Shown: positions 49,856 to 59,863, counted from the first letter of the stretch. The stretch: 64,000 nt of DNA from an uncultured Bartonella sp. (GCA_946478235.1 CAMLBF010000002.1:62001-126000), one strand, 5' to 3'. Notes: a model not told the origin generated them from the letters alone. Numbers and translations are program-made.

Positions 49856-50061
49856 CGTAACCGGATGTCGCTTTCTCCAGAATTCACCGTCGAGTGAAAT
49901 ATAATCTACCAGTCAAGCCGCATTTGCACTGGAATTGCGACAAAGACAAGGCTAATTCACATTATTTAGTATTTTGATTAGAAAGTTAAGTGTTATTGGT
50001 CATAATTTCTAGGTTATCAGCAGCTTTATTATCAATATTTTCAACGGCTTTGGAATTTCAA

Positions 50062-51333
50062 TCACTTTTCCTGATTAACCATTTGTCCACGTCTATTATC
50101 GGCAAATTGTTTAACCGCCATAGCGATAGCGCCTGCTGCTTTCGCGCGCCAAGCTGGGTCAGAAACCTGTCTTTCGTCATCTTTATTTGATAAATATCCA
50201 AGTTCAATCAGCACAGATGGAATATCGGGTGCCTTCAAAACTTGAAAACCAGCATAACGGTGCGGGTTCTTTATCAGATTGATGTTATCTCGTGTCATAT
50301 CACTAATGACACGTTCAGCGAAATTTACCGAAAAGGCCAAGGTCTCACGCCGCGCAAGATCAATGAGAATATCGGTTACTTCCGGTGTTTCATCAGCAGG
50401 CAATCCGTCGAGAAGATCGGATTTGTTTTCCCGTTCTGCCAGAGCTTTTGCAATATTATCCGAAGCTTTGTCTGAAATTGTATAGACGGTTGCGCCACGC
50501 ATTGTACCGGTATTAATTGTATCGGCATGAATGGAGATAAATAAATCTGCGCCGTACCCCCTAGCCTTTTGAACACGTTCATTGAGGCGTAAAAACACAT
50601 CAGTATCTCGCGTCAAAAAAACTTCCAAAGAGGGATTTTTTTCCAATTGTTCACGCAAGGCACGCGCAAATGCCAGAGTAACATCTTTTTCCAAAATGCC
50701 GCTTACCCCTTGCGCACCACTATCAATTCCGCCATGCCCTGCGTCGATAACGACTCGAAAAGGTTTGACGATTGAATTTGCTGGCGTGTTTAATGATGCG
50801 GCATCATTTTTTTGTTGCTCTTGTAATAGGGCTTCAAAATTTTTCCGGCTGTCGGTTTTTATATCCAGCACAACCTGCCACAAACCGCTATCAAGCTGTT
50901 GCGAGGTACTTTTCTCAACAACAAAAGGAACTTTTGTTGTTAAAATGATTCGAGATCTATCAGCACCGGCTGCGCCATAACGGATATTTGAAACCAATCC
51001 CATAACTGTCGGTGACTGTTTTTGAGCCGAGAAATCAACAATAGGCAAATTGACAATAAGTCGGGTGGGTGAATCGAGAAGCTGGATTTTATATGCTGGT
51101 TCTTTATCAAAAACCGCAATAATTCTCATTCTTGTCTCGTCACCCGCAATACGCAAGTTGACGAGCCCCAATGGTTTTGCTGTTGTTTGAGCTTGTAGCG
51201 CTGCATATTGGATAGACAATGAGATCATCATCAACGCCATCAAAGCCAATGCAAATCTCTTGATAAAAAATATTGCAGCAACTCTGGATATGTTCAAAAA
51301 CATGTTAGACAAGCTCGAATTCTCATAATTCAT
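50062..51333 (-). CDS. amiC: N-acetylmuramoyl-L-alanine amidase (AmiC type)
   Basis: Periplasmic amidase that splits septal peptidoglycan. It has an N-terminal hydrophobic segment at about residues 24-45, an AMIN domain (residues 55-160), and an Amidase_3 domain with zinc ligands in VVIDAGHGGIDSGAQGVSG and ADLFISIHADTINTG, and catalytic Glu in VLIELGYLSNKDDE. It has 423 residues. Starts at 51333 and 51303 are both possible; neither has a clear ribosome site. Divergent from rne. Confidence 0.93.
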   Translation of the reverse strand: MNYENSSLSNMFLNISRVAAIFFIKRFALALMALMMISLSIQYAALQAQTTAKPLGLVNLRIAGDETRMRIIAVFDKEPAYKIQLLDSPTRLIVNLPIVDFSAQKQSPTVMGLVSNIRYGAAGADRSRIILTTKVPFVVEKSTSQQLDSGLWQVVLDIKTDSRKNFEALLQEQQKNDAASLNTPANSIVKPFRVVIDAGHGGIDSGAQGVSGILEKDVTLAFARALREQLEKNPSLEVFLTRDTDVFLRLNERVQKARGYGADLFISIHADTINTGTMRGATVYTISDKASDNIAKALAERENKSDLLDGLPADETPEVTDILIDLARRETLAFSVNFAERVISDMTRDNINLIKNPHRYAGFQVLKAPDIPSVLIELGYLSNKDDERQVSDPAWRAKAAGAIAMAVKQFADNRRGQMVNQEK

Positions 51334-51873
51334 TGGAAAGACAAGTTTACAACCACATCAATTGACCGTTCAGTCATTTTATGATGCAGGCAAAGACATA
51401 GGTCAGAGTTCTTTAAAACTATTTAATGACGAGACACCATTATTGATACTTGTTTTCATCACAATCTCGCCTTAAAAGCATAATCGGTTTAAAAGTGATG
51501 CATGAACGACTGGTTTGCCAGTCGCATGAGCATCTTTTTCGTAAAAACCTACAAACCTGAATGGCTTAACTTGTTATTTTTTATAGCAAAATGCGCTCAA
51601 TATAAGGTTTGTATCATACAGTTTCGCTGGTTCGGTTTGCCGAACTGATTTTGAAAAAACGTTTTGCCGGAGACTCTCAAGGTATGAGTCAGACTAAGCA
51701 GATGGTGAAGATTTTTATTAGAGCAAGACATGCGAGCGGGCATTTGCGCTCATTTTCCCATCCTATTTTTATGGCAAAACCAGTTTTTATTGGCTTGTTG
51801 CATCCTTTCCTCTCAAGGCTTTCTAATGCCTTATTAGGGACCTATATGCACGCCATCCGCAGGATTTCATATA
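51334..51873 (+). promoter_or_regulatory. 540-bp leader region of rne with two hairpins
   Basis: No gene is supported here. A strong hairpin at 51497-51534 has stem parts GATGC/GCATC, ATG/CAT and GACTGG/CCAGTC around TTTG, followed at once by TTTTT, and looks like an intrinsic terminator on the rne strand. A second hairpin at 51630-51645 (GTTCGG/CCGAAC) has the same TTTG loop. RNase E is known to control its own mRNA through leader hairpins in E. coli; the parallel is inference. Confidence 0.55.
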
Positions 51874-54681
51874 ATGTCAAACAAAATGCTTATAGATGCC
51901 TCTCACCCGGAGGAAACACGTGTTGTCGTTGTTCGCGGCAACCGTATTGAAGAATTTGATTTTGAATCAGAGCATAAAAAACAGCTCAAGGGTAATATTT
52001 ATCTTGCACGCGTAACGCGTGTTGAACCGTCCTTGCAAGCAGCCTTTGTCGAGTATGGCGGAAACCGTCACGGCTTTTTGGCTTTTTCCGAAATTCACCC
52101 GGACTATTATCAAATACCGGTTGCAGACCGGTTGGCTTTACTTGAAGAAGAAGAAAAAGCCGCTCGTCAAGATGACGAAGGTGAGGACCAGGAAACAGAG
52201 AAGAAAAGTCGTAACAAACGCTCAAGACGATCAAAGAAAGAAAAAGTTGTCGCTGCTGAGCTCGAAGACGAGACAATTTCTGAGACGGTTGAATCTGATG
52301 ATCTCGATGATAACGATCAACTAAGTGATCCAAATGAAGATACGGTTGAATCTGTTGGTGCGGAAGATGCAATGGAAGAAGTTCCGATGCATCAACGTGC
52401 ACAGCGTCGCCAATACAAGATTCAGGAAGTTATTAAACGCCGCCAGATCTTACTCGTTCAAGTGGTAAAAGAGGAGCGTGGCAATAAAGGTGCTGCGCTA
52501 ACAACCTATCTTTCTCTTGCCGGTCGTTATTCCGTTCTTATGCCGAATACTGCGCGTGGTGGTGGTATTTCCCGTAAAATTACCAATGTACAGGATCGCA
52601 GAAGATTAAAAGAAATTGTAAAAGATTTACACGTACCAAAAGGCATGGGCGTTATCTTGCGCACTGCTGGTGCAAATCGCACCAAGGCTGAAGTCAAGCG
52701 CGATTATGAATATCTCATGCGTTTATGGGAAAATGTTCGTGGTCTTACACTTGAATCGGTTGCCCCATCACTCGTCTATGAGGAAGGAAGCCTTATCAAA
52801 AGATCTATTCGTGATCTTTATAATAAGGATATTGGTGAAATTCTTGTTTCTGGTGACCAAGGTTACCGGGAAGCCAAAGATTTTATGCGCATGCTCATGC
52901 CAAGCCACGCAAAAGTGGTTCAGCCTTATAAGGATCCTCTGCCGATCTTTGCACGCAACGGCATTGAAACACAGCTTGATGCCATGTTGCAACCGGAAGT
53001 CACGCTGAAATCAGGTGGCTATCTCGTCATCAACCAAACTGAAGCTCTGGTCGCTATTGATGTCAACTCGGGACGTTCGACAAAAGAACATTCTATTGAA
53101 GAGACCGCATGTCAAACCAACCTTGAAGCGGCAGAAGAAGTTGCACGGCAATTGCGCTTAAGAGACCTTGCTGGTCTGGTTGTTATCGATTTTATCGATA
53201 TGGAAGAAAAGCGTAATAACCGCCTTGTCGAGAAAAAGTTAAAAGATTGTCTGAAAGATGATCGTGCCCGTATACAGGTGGGTCGTATTTCGCATTTTGG
53301 CCTGATGGAAATGAGCCGCCAACGTATTAGAGCTTCTGTGCTTGAAAGTACGATGCAGCTTTGCCCACACTGCCATGGAACGGGATATATACGCTCTGAT
53401 TCTTCGTTAGCACTGCATGTTATCCGCTCTATCGAGGAATATCTGCTTCGTAACCCGAATTTCAATATTACTGTTCGGACACCAGTTGTAACGGCCTTAT
53501 ATGTACTTAATCACAAGCGTCAGGTAATAGCCGATTTGGAACAGCGCTTCGGTCTAACGATCAATTTTGAAGCGGACGATAATGTCGGCGCCGAACATTT
53601 GGTTATTTGCCGCGGTACGGCTGCTGAAGGCACGCCTGCCCCAGTTCTTCCTGCACCGATTATCGAAGACGAACCTGATCTACCTGAGATTGAAGAAGAA
53701 ACAGAACAAGCACCGGTTGAAAGCAGCAACAACAATAATAATAGACGTAAACGGCGCAAACGCGACCGTAGAAGCGATAACAACGAAGAACAAACGTCAC
53801 AATCTGCATCACCAAATTCTGAGCAGTCGGAAGATGATAATAAACGACGCAGAAGACGTGGTCGTCGCGGTGGTCGCCGCAATCGTGATGGTGAGTTTGA
53901 ACGTCGTCGTTTGCCATATGCTGAACCTGTGGGTGAATTTGCTGAACGGGCGTTATCAGAGGTTATAGCAGCAAGACGTCAACAAAGGCGCATTCCTGCC
54001 GCTGAACCGGTTGGTTTTACCGGAAATGAGCCGCAGCAAAATGTTTTAGTTGCTGATGCTGCTGTTGTTACAGAGACCGCACCAGTGGTAGAAGCGACTG
54101 CCCCGATACAAGAGGTGGTTGCCGAAAAGCCAAAGAAAAAACGCGGTAGAAAGAGCAAAGCTGCGAGCGAGACTGCGGATACAACTGTTGTCCTTGAAAA
54201 AGCACAAAATGCTGAACTGGTGACAGAAGCTGCACCAGTAACAGAAGAAGTAAAAGCGCCCGTTAAACGCAAACGTAAAACAAAAGCTGAAAAAGAGGCA
54301 GAACTTAAGGCCTTAAATGAAGCAAATAGTGAAACGTTAACGTCCAACGCGGAGAGCGCAACGGAAGAACAACCTCAAACTGTTGAAGTTGAGCAAGCAG
54401 AAGAAAAACCTGCAAAGAAAACAACACGTCGTGGTCGTAAAAGCACTAAAAAAGAGGCTGAGCCTAAAGCAGAAGCTGAGCCTACAGCCAATGAAGAAAA
54501 TACGGCTGTTGACGTTACTCCTGAAGAGACTGTTGTTGAACCGGTGACCAAAACAAAACGCAAATCGACCAAGAAAAAATCAGAACCGGAAGAGACGCCT
54601 TCATCCGACACATCGCCTGAACCTGTTGAGGAAGAAAAACCAAAACGTATGGGATGGTGGCAGCGCAAGGGTTTCTTCTGA
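51874..54681 (+). CDS. rne: ribonuclease E
   Basis: Main endoribonuclease of mRNA turnover, 935 residues. The S1 domain starts near residue 37 and is split by an acidic and lysine-rich insert (residues about 90-170), as in other Alphaproteobacteria. Catalytic aspartates are in ALVAIDVNSGRSTKEHS and LVVIDFIDMEEKRNNRL, and the zinc link is LCPHCHGTGY. The C-terminal half is disordered with arginine-rich and Lys/Glu/Ala-rich blocks, ending in RMGWWQRKGFF, probably the degradosome-binding tail. Confidence 0.96.
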   Translation: MSNKMLIDASHPEETRVVVVRGNRIEEFDFESEHKKQLKGNIYLARVTRVEPSLQAAFVEYGGNRHGFLAFSEIHPDYYQIPVADRLALLEEEEKAARQDDEGEDQETEKKSRNKRSRRSKKEKVVAAELEDETISETVESDDLDDNDQLSDPNEDTVESVGAEDAMEEVPMHQRAQRRQYKIQEVIKRRQILLVQVVKEERGNKGAALTTYLSLAGRYSVLMPNTARGGGISRKITNVQDRRRLKEIVKDLHVPKGMGVILRTAGANRTKAEVKRDYEYLMRLWENVRGLTLESVAPSLVYEEGSLIKRSIRDLYNKDIGEILVSGDQGYREAKDFMRMLMPSHAKVVQPYKDPLPIFARNGIETQLDAMLQPEVTLKSGGYLVINQTEALVAIDVNSGRSTKEHSIEETACQTNLEAAEEVARQLRLRDLAGLVVIDFIDMEEKRNNRLVEKKLKDCLKDDRARIQVGRISHFGLMEMSRQRIRASVLESTMQLCPHCHGTGYIRSDSSLALHVIRSIEEYLLRNPNFNITVRTPVVTALYVLNHKRQVIADLEQRFGLTINFEADDNVGAEHLVICRGTAAEGTPAPVLPAPIIEDEPDLPEIEEETEQAPVESSNNNNNRRKRRKRDRRSDNNEEQTSQSASPNSEQSEDDNKRRRRRGRRGGRRNRDGEFERRRLPYAEPVGEFAERALSEVIAARRQQRRIPAAEPVGFTGNEPQQNVLVADAAVVTETAPVVEATAPIQEVVAEKPKKKRGRKSKAASETADTTVVLEKAQNAELVTEAAPVTEEVKAPVKRKRKTKAEKEAELKALNEANSETLTSNAESATEEQPQTVEVEQAEEKPAKKTTRRGRKSTKKEAEPKAEAEPTANEENTAVDVTPEETVVEPVTKTKRKSTKKKSEPEETPSSDTSPEPVEEEKPKRMGWWQRKGFF

Positions 54682-54706
54682 AAGATTTTTAAAAGAAAAT
54701 AAAAAT

Positions 54707-54748
54707 AAATGCCGTGTAGTGTGACGCTATACGGCATTTTTGTTTTTT
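54707..54748 (+). terminator. Rho-independent terminator of rne
   Basis: AAATGCCGTGTAG pairs with CTATACGGCATTT (13 pairs, one G-T) around a 7-base loop, followed by a T-rich tract. Confidence 0.93.
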
Positions 54749-55085
54749 ACCGCTTTTTCCAACATCTTGATAGCATATGTCGTTAAATTCGGTTGGTAAT
54801 AGTAAATTGGAAAATAAGATTGTTTTAATACGTTTTACTGGGAACAACTTGATTACTGCATTAAACGGAATCAACTGATCTGATGAGTATGCAAGAGGTT
54901 ATTATCGCATTTTGCTTTGATAGATACTCTATCATAAAATACATAAGCCTTTAGACGATGGGATAATATAAGCCAGTTCTATGAAACAAAAACAGTTCAT
55001 TGTTAGTAGCAGACGGATTTCAGCTTGAATAATTATTCAGTTATTTTGACAAGATCCAGCAGAATACTTGGTAAAAGGGCTTGTA
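54749..55085. other. intergenic region between rne and lexA
   Basis: AT-rich, with no gene or repeat that I can support. The lexA promoter should lie at its right end, close to the operator at 55086. Confidence 0.5.
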
Positions 55086-55100
55086 GAACATTGAATGAAC
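55086..55100 (+). promoter_or_regulatory. LexA operator of lexA
   Basis: GAAC, seven bases, GAAC: the alphaproteobacterial SOS box, here 52 bp before the chosen lexA start. A second, imperfect copy in the other orientation (GTTC-N7-GTTT) lies at 55112-55126. Autoregulation of lexA is usual. Confidence 0.75.
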
Positions 55101-55152
55101 ATATAGGGTATGTTCTGCTTTTGTTTCTTTTGATTCGTGAATGGAGAAAGAT

Positions 55153-55872
55153 ATGTTAACGCGAAAACAATATGAACTTCTACTATTCATTCATGATCGG
55201 CTTAAAGAAACTGGAATTCCTCCGTCATTTGATGAAATGAAGGATGCATTGGACCTCGCATCAAAGTCCGGTATACATCGTCTTATAACCGCGCTTGAAG
55301 AAAGAGGGTTCATACGTCGATTACCCAATAGAGCCCGTGCTTTGGAGGTTATCAAATTACCGGAAGCAATGTCCCATCCATTAAGTTCACCGCGCAAATT
55401 TTCACCGAGTGTCATTGAAGGCACCAAGGGGCAATCTTTAAAGAATGTCATATCAAAACCAATATTGAATAATGATATTGATCAGGCAGCAAATGTAAAC
55501 GTGCCAGTTATGGGACGAATTGCAGCGGGTGTGCCAATTTCAGCCATTCAGAACCAAACCAACATGCTATCACTACCGGCGGATATGGTTGGTAGCGGAG
55601 AGCATTACGCCCTTGAAGTTAAGGGTGATTCGATGATTGACGCGGGTATTTTTGATGGTGATACCGTTATTATAAAACGTGGTGATACTGCCACCCCAGG
55701 GGAAATTGTTGTTGCTTTGGTTGATGATGAAGAGGCAACGTTAAAACGTTATCGGCGCAAAGGCGCATCAATTGCGCTAGAAGCTGCAAATCCAGCCTAT
55801 GAAACACGCATATTTGGCCCAGATCGCATAAAGCTTCAAGGACGCCTCGTTGGATTAATTCGCCGTTATTGA
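55153..55872 (+). CDS. lexA: SOS repressor LexA
   Basis: Repressor of DNA-damage genes. It has a winged helix at residues 1-65 ([20 protein letters not shown] then [20 protein letters not shown]) and an S24 peptidase domain. The self-cleavage Ala-Gly is in [12 protein letters not shown], the catalytic serine in [16 protein letters not shown] and the lysine in [10 protein letters not shown]. An ATG at 55141 is in frame, but MLTRKQ at 55153 has GGAG seven bases ahead and matches relatives (239 residues). Confidence 0.96.
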   Translation: MLTRKQYELLLFIHDRLKETGIPPSFDEMKDALDLASKSGIHRLITALEERGFIRRLPNRARALEVIKLPEAMSHPLSSPRKFSPSVIEGTKGQSLKNVISKPILNNDIDQAANVNVPVMGRIAAGVPISAIQNQTNMLSLPADMVGSGEHYALEVKGDSMIDAGIFDGDTVIIKRGDTATPGEIVVALVDDEEATLKRYRRKGASIALEAANPAYETRIFGPDRIKLQGRLVGLIRRY

Positions 55873-55933
55873 GATAACTGATACGCGTTTACTTTCATTG
55901 ATCTATAATAAGCGGACAAAACTCAATTTCTTT

Positions 55934-56039
55934 AGCGTTGGTTTTGATTGTTGCGTTTGTTTTTATTGTTTCAGCGTTTATGTTGGTTATCTCAGCGTTG
56001 GTTTTGTTTGTTTACGTTTAATATTTTTATGGTTTTAGC
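55934..56039. repeat. T/G-rich degenerate tandem repeat, about 20-bp units
   Basis: Units begin at 55934, 55953, 55973, 55994 and 56014, lengths 19-21 bp. The first and fourth are AGCGTTGGTTTTGATTGTT and AGCGTTGGTTTTGTTTGTTT; the others keep GCGTTT plus T/G tracts. Together with flanking sequence this fills the 331-bp gap between lexA and rimO, where no ORF of coding character is seen. Confidence 0.6.
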
Positions 56040-56203
56040 CGGTTCACTGTGATATTTCCAACCGAGCTGTGGCTCATAGTGAGAGATACATAGTAATTTC
56101 TAACCTTATCTTGCTTTTGCCATCTATTGTTGAAAATGCGCCATTTTTTACCAATATCGAATGGCGTATTAACGCGTCATCTTAATAATTTTCGGGAAGT
56201 AAC

Positions 56204-57517
56204 ATGTCTGCTCCACGTATTAGTTTTGTTTCGCTCGGCTGCCCTAAGGCTTTGGTAGATTCCGAACGCATTATTACGCGCTTACGTGCGGAAGGTTATG
56301 AAATTGCGCGCAAACATGATGGCGCCGATCTGGTCATTGTTAATACTTGTGGTTTTCTTGACTCTGCACGCGATGAATCGCTAGAAAACATCGGCCAAGC
56401 CATGAAGGAAAATGGCAAAGTTATTGTTACCGGCTGTCTTGGCACCAGACCTGAAATGATTACTGAAACCTATCCCAATATACTTGCCGTTACGGGGCCT
56501 CAAGCTTATGAAAGCGTAATGGATGCTGTCCATAAAGCAGTTCCTCCGATGCATGACCCGTTTGTTGATTTGGTACCGCCGCAAGGAATCCGTTTAACAC
56601 CGCGCCACTATGCATATCTAAAGATTTCGGAAGGGTGTTCCAATCATTGCAGCTTCTGCATTATTCCCGATTTAAGAGGAAGCTTAACCTCTAGACCTAT
56701 TAGCGATGTTCTTAAAGAAGCTGAAAAACTGGTAAATGCCGGTGTGAAAGAGCTTTTAGTAATATCACAAGATACAAGTGCTTACGGTCTTGATTTGAAA
56801 TATAGTGAAAGCATCTGGCAAGATCATACGATAAGAACGCGGTTTTTTGACCTTGTTAAAGAATTGGGTGAATTGGGCATTTGGGTAAGACTGCATTATG
56901 TTTACCCCTACCCGCATGTTGATGAAGTGTTGGAGTTGATGGCGGAAGGAAAAATTCTGCCATATCTTGATATTCCATTTCAGCATGCTTCTGAAAATGT
57001 GCTGAAAAATATGAAACGCCCTGCCCATCTGGAGAAAACCAATCGACGCATTGAAAAATGGCGCGAGGTGTGTCCTGATTTGGCAATACGGTCTACTTTT
57101 ATTGTTGGTTTTCCAGGAGAAACAGACGAAGATTTTGAAACGCTGCTAAATTGGTTGTCGGAAACAAAGATCGACCGTGCCGGTTGTTTTAAATATGAAG
57201 CGGTGGAAGGTGCTGCTGCGAATGATCTTGGACTTGCAGTGGTGCCGGAAGACGTCAAAGAAAGCCGTTGGCATCGTTTTATGGCGCACCAACAAACTAT
57301 TTCAGCTAATCAACTCAAGAAAAAAGTTGGTAAGCGGTTACAGGTGCTAGTCGATAGTTCGACTGGTCTTGAAGGCGTTGGGCGGACAAAATATGACGCA
57401 CCTGAAATAGATGGTGTTGTTCATTTGCAATCTCGCCGCCCATTAAGAACCGGCGAGTTTGTCACGGTAAAAATCGATCGGTCAGATAATTATGATCTTT
57501 ATGGTGTGGTTGTTTAA
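56204..57517 (+). CDS. rimO: ribosomal protein S12 methylthiotransferase RimO
   Basis: Radical-SAM enzyme that adds a methylthio group to Asp88/89 of S12. Cysteines of the auxiliary cluster are in [30 protein letters not shown] and [11 protein letters not shown]. The radical SAM motif is [20 protein letters not shown], and a C-terminal TRAM domain binds the substrate. Length 437. The ALVDSE sequence separates RimO from MiaB. Confidence 0.96.
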   Translation: MSAPRISFVSLGCPKALVDSERIITRLRAEGYEIARKHDGADLVIVNTCGFLDSARDESLENIGQAMKENGKVIVTGCLGTRPEMITETYPNILAVTGPQAYESVMDAVHKAVPPMHDPFVDLVPPQGIRLTPRHYAYLKISEGCSNHCSFCIIPDLRGSLTSRPISDVLKEAEKLVNAGVKELLVISQDTSAYGLDLKYSESIWQDHTIRTRFFDLVKELGELGIWVRLHYVYPYPHVDEVLELMAEGKILPYLDIPFQHASENVLKNMKRPAHLEKTNRRIEKWREVCPDLAIRSTFIVGFPGETDEDFETLLNWLSETKIDRAGCFKYEAVEGAAANDLGLAVVPEDVKESRWHRFMAHQQTISANQLKKKVGKRLQVLVDSSTGLEGVGRTKYDAPEIDGVVHLQSRRPLRTGEFVTVKIDRSDNYDLYGVVV

Positions 57518-57602
57518 TCAACACTGCCATAACTTTAACGGAAGAGTTTTTTGGACTTATGTGATCATGTAATTTAGGGAAAACTGGTGCTAAATAGGTA
57601 TT

Positions 57603-58376
57603 ATGACCGAACGAAGTGACCAAAATACACCGAACTTCTTTTTAACTGCACCGCAACCGTGTCCCTATTTATCAGATCATTACGAGCGAAAAGTTTTTAC
57701 CTATCTAACAGGTACCTTTGCGCAACAGATGAATACTGTTTTAACGCAAGGTGGATTTAGGCGTTCGCAAAACATTGCTTATCGTCCTGTTTGTGATGGA
57801 TGTCAGGCATGTGTATCGGTTCGTATTGTTGTCGACGAGTTCGAACCTGACCGTTCTATGAAAAGAGTATGGAAGAAAAATACCCAATTGGTCGGAACTG
57901 CACTTAGACCTGCGGCCACGGACGAGCAATATTCCCTCTTTAGTCGATATCTTCATACACGTCATGCCAATGCCGGTATGGATGACATGACATTTGACGA
58001 TTATAAAATGATGATCGAAGACACGCATGTTGATACACACGTGATAGAATATCGCACTGCCAATCATGAGGCAAACAGTGCCAGTAATGAAGCAAACAGT
58101 ATCAATTCAGCAAAAAATGATCTTATCGCAGTTGCTTTAACGGACGTCGTCAATGACGGCTTATCAATGGTTTATTCTTTTTATAATCCCGATAAAAAAA
58201 GTTCGTCGCTTGGTGTGTTTTTAATACTCGATCACATTCGTCGTGCAAAACGATTGAAACTTCCATACGTCTATCTGGGATATTGGGTCGAGGGATCAAA
58301 AAAAATGGATTATAAATCCCGCTATCAACCGCAAGAACATTTGACACCTAACGGTTGGAAAGCCATAACAAGATAA
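57603..58376 (+). CDS. bpt: aspartate/glutamate leucyltransferase (Bpt)
   Basis: Adds leucine to proteins starting with Asp or Glu, creating N-degrons read by ClpS/ClpAP. Family features: [19 protein letters not shown], the cysteine motif [17 protein letters not shown], and [20 protein letters not shown] near the end. Between about residues 150 and 177 there is an unusual insert with a repeated EANS element ([18 protein letters not shown]), encoded by a 21-bp near-duplication. Confidence 0.92.
   Translation: MTERSDQNTPNFFLTAPQPCPYLSDHYERKVFTYLTGTFAQQMNTVLTQGGFRRSQNIAYRPVCDGCQACVSVRIVVDEFEPDRSMKRVWKKNTQLVGTALRPAATDEQYSLFSRYLHTRHANAGMDDMTFDDYKMMIEDTHVDTHVIEYRTANHEANSASNEANSINSAKNDLIAVALTDVVNDGLSMVYSFYNPDKKSSSLGVFLILDHIRRAKRLKLPYVYLGYWVEGSKKMDYKSRYQPQEHLTPNGWKAITR
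58060..58101. repeat. in-frame 21-bp near-duplication inside bpt
   Basis: Two adjacent 21-bp units (58060-58080 and 58081-58101) match at about 17 positions, both carrying ATGARGCAAACAGT. They add seven codons each to a surface loop of Bpt. Confidence 0.65.
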
Positions 58377-58407
58377 GTGATATTTATGTTTTAAAGAAAT
58401 TAATCCA

Positions 58408-59031
58408 ATGCAAAACCAGATGATCAAATTATCAGGACTTGAACCGCATTTTAAAGGAAATGCCCGTTTTGTTTTTGTTCATCCCGACGATCCAGACTTA
58501 TTGGTAAAAGTTCCCAGACCCGAATGGATCGCCAGTACACGCACCGTACCGAATTGGAAAAAGCGTTTTAAACCTTTAGGTGCCAATTCTGTCAATATGC
58601 ATGAATTGCGTGAGATCATCCGCATAAACCCCAAACCTGAGGCAGAGCAAGATCATATGTTTACCGTTATTGGTCTTCAGCAAACCGATTTGGGGTGGGG
58701 GCTGATTGTCCGTGCAGAAAAGAGCGAGGATGGCTCATACGCCGTTCCGGTAGCTGATTTTGTCAATGATATGTCAAAAATTGAAGCTGAATTGAATGAA
58801 TTTCATAATTGGGTCGTGCAAACCAAAACTGTTTTATATGATTTGAATCCATACAATCTTGTTTTGGCTTATCGCAACGGGAAAAATCAGATTGTTGTCA
58901 TTGATGGAATATCAGAAAAGTCTGCATTACAAAGCAGAACCTATTTTCAATCTATAAATTGCAAAAAAAACAAGGAAGTATATGCACGCTTTCTTCGACA
59001 CATGGAAAGAATACGCCTTGAAAGACAATGA
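58408..59031 (+). CDS. yrbL: YrbL family protein (kinase-like)
   Basis: A 207-residue protein of the PhoP-regulated YrbL family, with kinase-like features: ARFVFVHPDDPDLLVKVPRP at the N-terminus and the catalytic-loop-like YDLNPYNLVLAYRNGKN, then IVVIDGISE. Biochemical activity is not established. It is 31 bp after bpt and may be co-transcribed with it. No PhoP box was identified. Confidence 0.8.
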   Translation: MQNQMIKLSGLEPHFKGNARFVFVHPDDPDLLVKVPRPEWIASTRTVPNWKKRFKPLGANSVNMHELREIIRINPKPEAEQDHMFTVIGLQQTDLGWGLIVRAEKSEDGSYAVPVADFVNDMSKIEAELNEFHNWVVQTKTVLYDLNPYNLVLAYRNGKNQIVVIDGISEKSALQSRTYFQSINCKKNKEVYARFLRHMERIRLERQ

Positions 59032-59073
59032 CCAACTTTACAGCGTGGGCGTCTTTTGATACGCCAACCGAAA

Positions 59074-59106
59074 CTCTGGTCGCAGCCTACCCAGTAAAAA
59101 CAAGGA
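59074..59106 (+). promoter_or_regulatory. preQ1-I riboswitch of queC-queF
   Basis: Immediately ahead of queC is CTGGTCGCAGCCTACCCAG followed by TAAAAACAAGGA. This closely resembles the structurally solved preQ1-I aptamer of Thermoanaerobacter (stem CTGG/CCAG, loop TCGCAG, A-rich tail ending in AAGG). The AAGGA of the tail is also the queC ribosome site, so ligand binding would hide it and block translation. Context (queuosine genes) supports it strongly. A GGCGT/ACGCC hairpin at 59048-59065 precedes it. Confidence 0.82.
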
Positions 59107-59113
59107 TCTAAAA

Positions 59114-59812
59114 ATGAAAGCCTATCTTATCTGCTCCGGTGGACTGGATTCAGTCACGCTTGCCTATCGTCTTGCGCATGAAAACGCATTATGCGGAATA
59201 ATATCGTTCGATTATGGACAACGTCACAAGAAAGAGTTGTTTTGCGCGCAAAAATGCGCGAAAAAACTTGGTGTCGATTATTACCCAATAGATATTTCAT
59301 CAATTGGGCATAATCTATCTGGCTCATCATTAACGGATAATGTCGATGTGCCAGATGGTTATTATGCTGAAGAAACAATGAAATCCACCGTTGTTCCTAA
59401 CCGTAATGCCATTTTTCTCACAATCGCTTTTGGTATAGCGGCTGCCAAAAATGGCGATACCGTTGCTATTGCAGTTCATGGTGGTGATCACTTCATATAT
59501 TCCGATTGTCGGCCTGATTTTATTGCTGCTTTTAATGAGATGGAAAATTTGTCGCTTGAAGGACAATGCCAGCTTTATGCGCCTTATGTTACCAAGGATA
59601 AGGCGGCTATCGTTGCTGATGGTGCAAAATATGGTGTTCCATTTGCCGATACATGGTCTTGCTATAAAGGCGGCGACCATCACTGTGGACGTTGTGGTAC
59701 TTGCGTAGAACGACGCGAAGCATTTCATCTGGCTGGTGTTAAAGACCCCACCATATATGATGACGATTCATATTGGTTGGATGCTGTCAGAAGAAACAGA
59801 AATGATATTTGA
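59114..59812 (+). CDS. queC: 7-cyano-7-deazaguanine synthase
   Basis: Makes preQ0 from carboxydeazaguanine in queuosine biosynthesis. The ATP-binding SGGLDS loop is at residues 8-13 (LICSGGLDSVTLAYRL), and the zinc-binding cysteines are in TWSCYKGGDHHCGRCGTCVE. A conserved TVVPNRNAIFL segment is present. 232 residues. It is controlled by the riboswitch just upstream and followed by queF after 51 bp. Confidence 0.96.
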   Translation: MKAYLICSGGLDSVTLAYRLAHENALCGIISFDYGQRHKKELFCAQKCAKKLGVDYYPIDISSIGHNLSGSSLTDNVDVPDGYYAEETMKSTVVPNRNAIFLTIAFGIAAAKNGDTVAIAVHGGDHFIYSDCRPDFIAAFNEMENLSLEGQCQLYAPYVTKDKAAIVADGAKYGVPFADTWSCYKGGDHHCGRCGTCVERREAFHLAGVKDPTIYDDDSYWLDAVRRNRNDI

Positions 59813-59863
59813 AATCCTATATTCTAATCTTAATATAGCGCTTTATTAAAGGAACACTGTCTT

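Noticed and set aside
51609-51950. 113-codon ORF overlapping the start of rne
   Set aside because: Low-complexity and Cys-rich at its end, and out of frame with the well-supported rne start; it falls in the rne leader.
53520-53882. Leu/Arg/Ser-rich minus-strand ORF inside rne
   Set aside because: Shadow of the repetitive, disordered part of RNase E.
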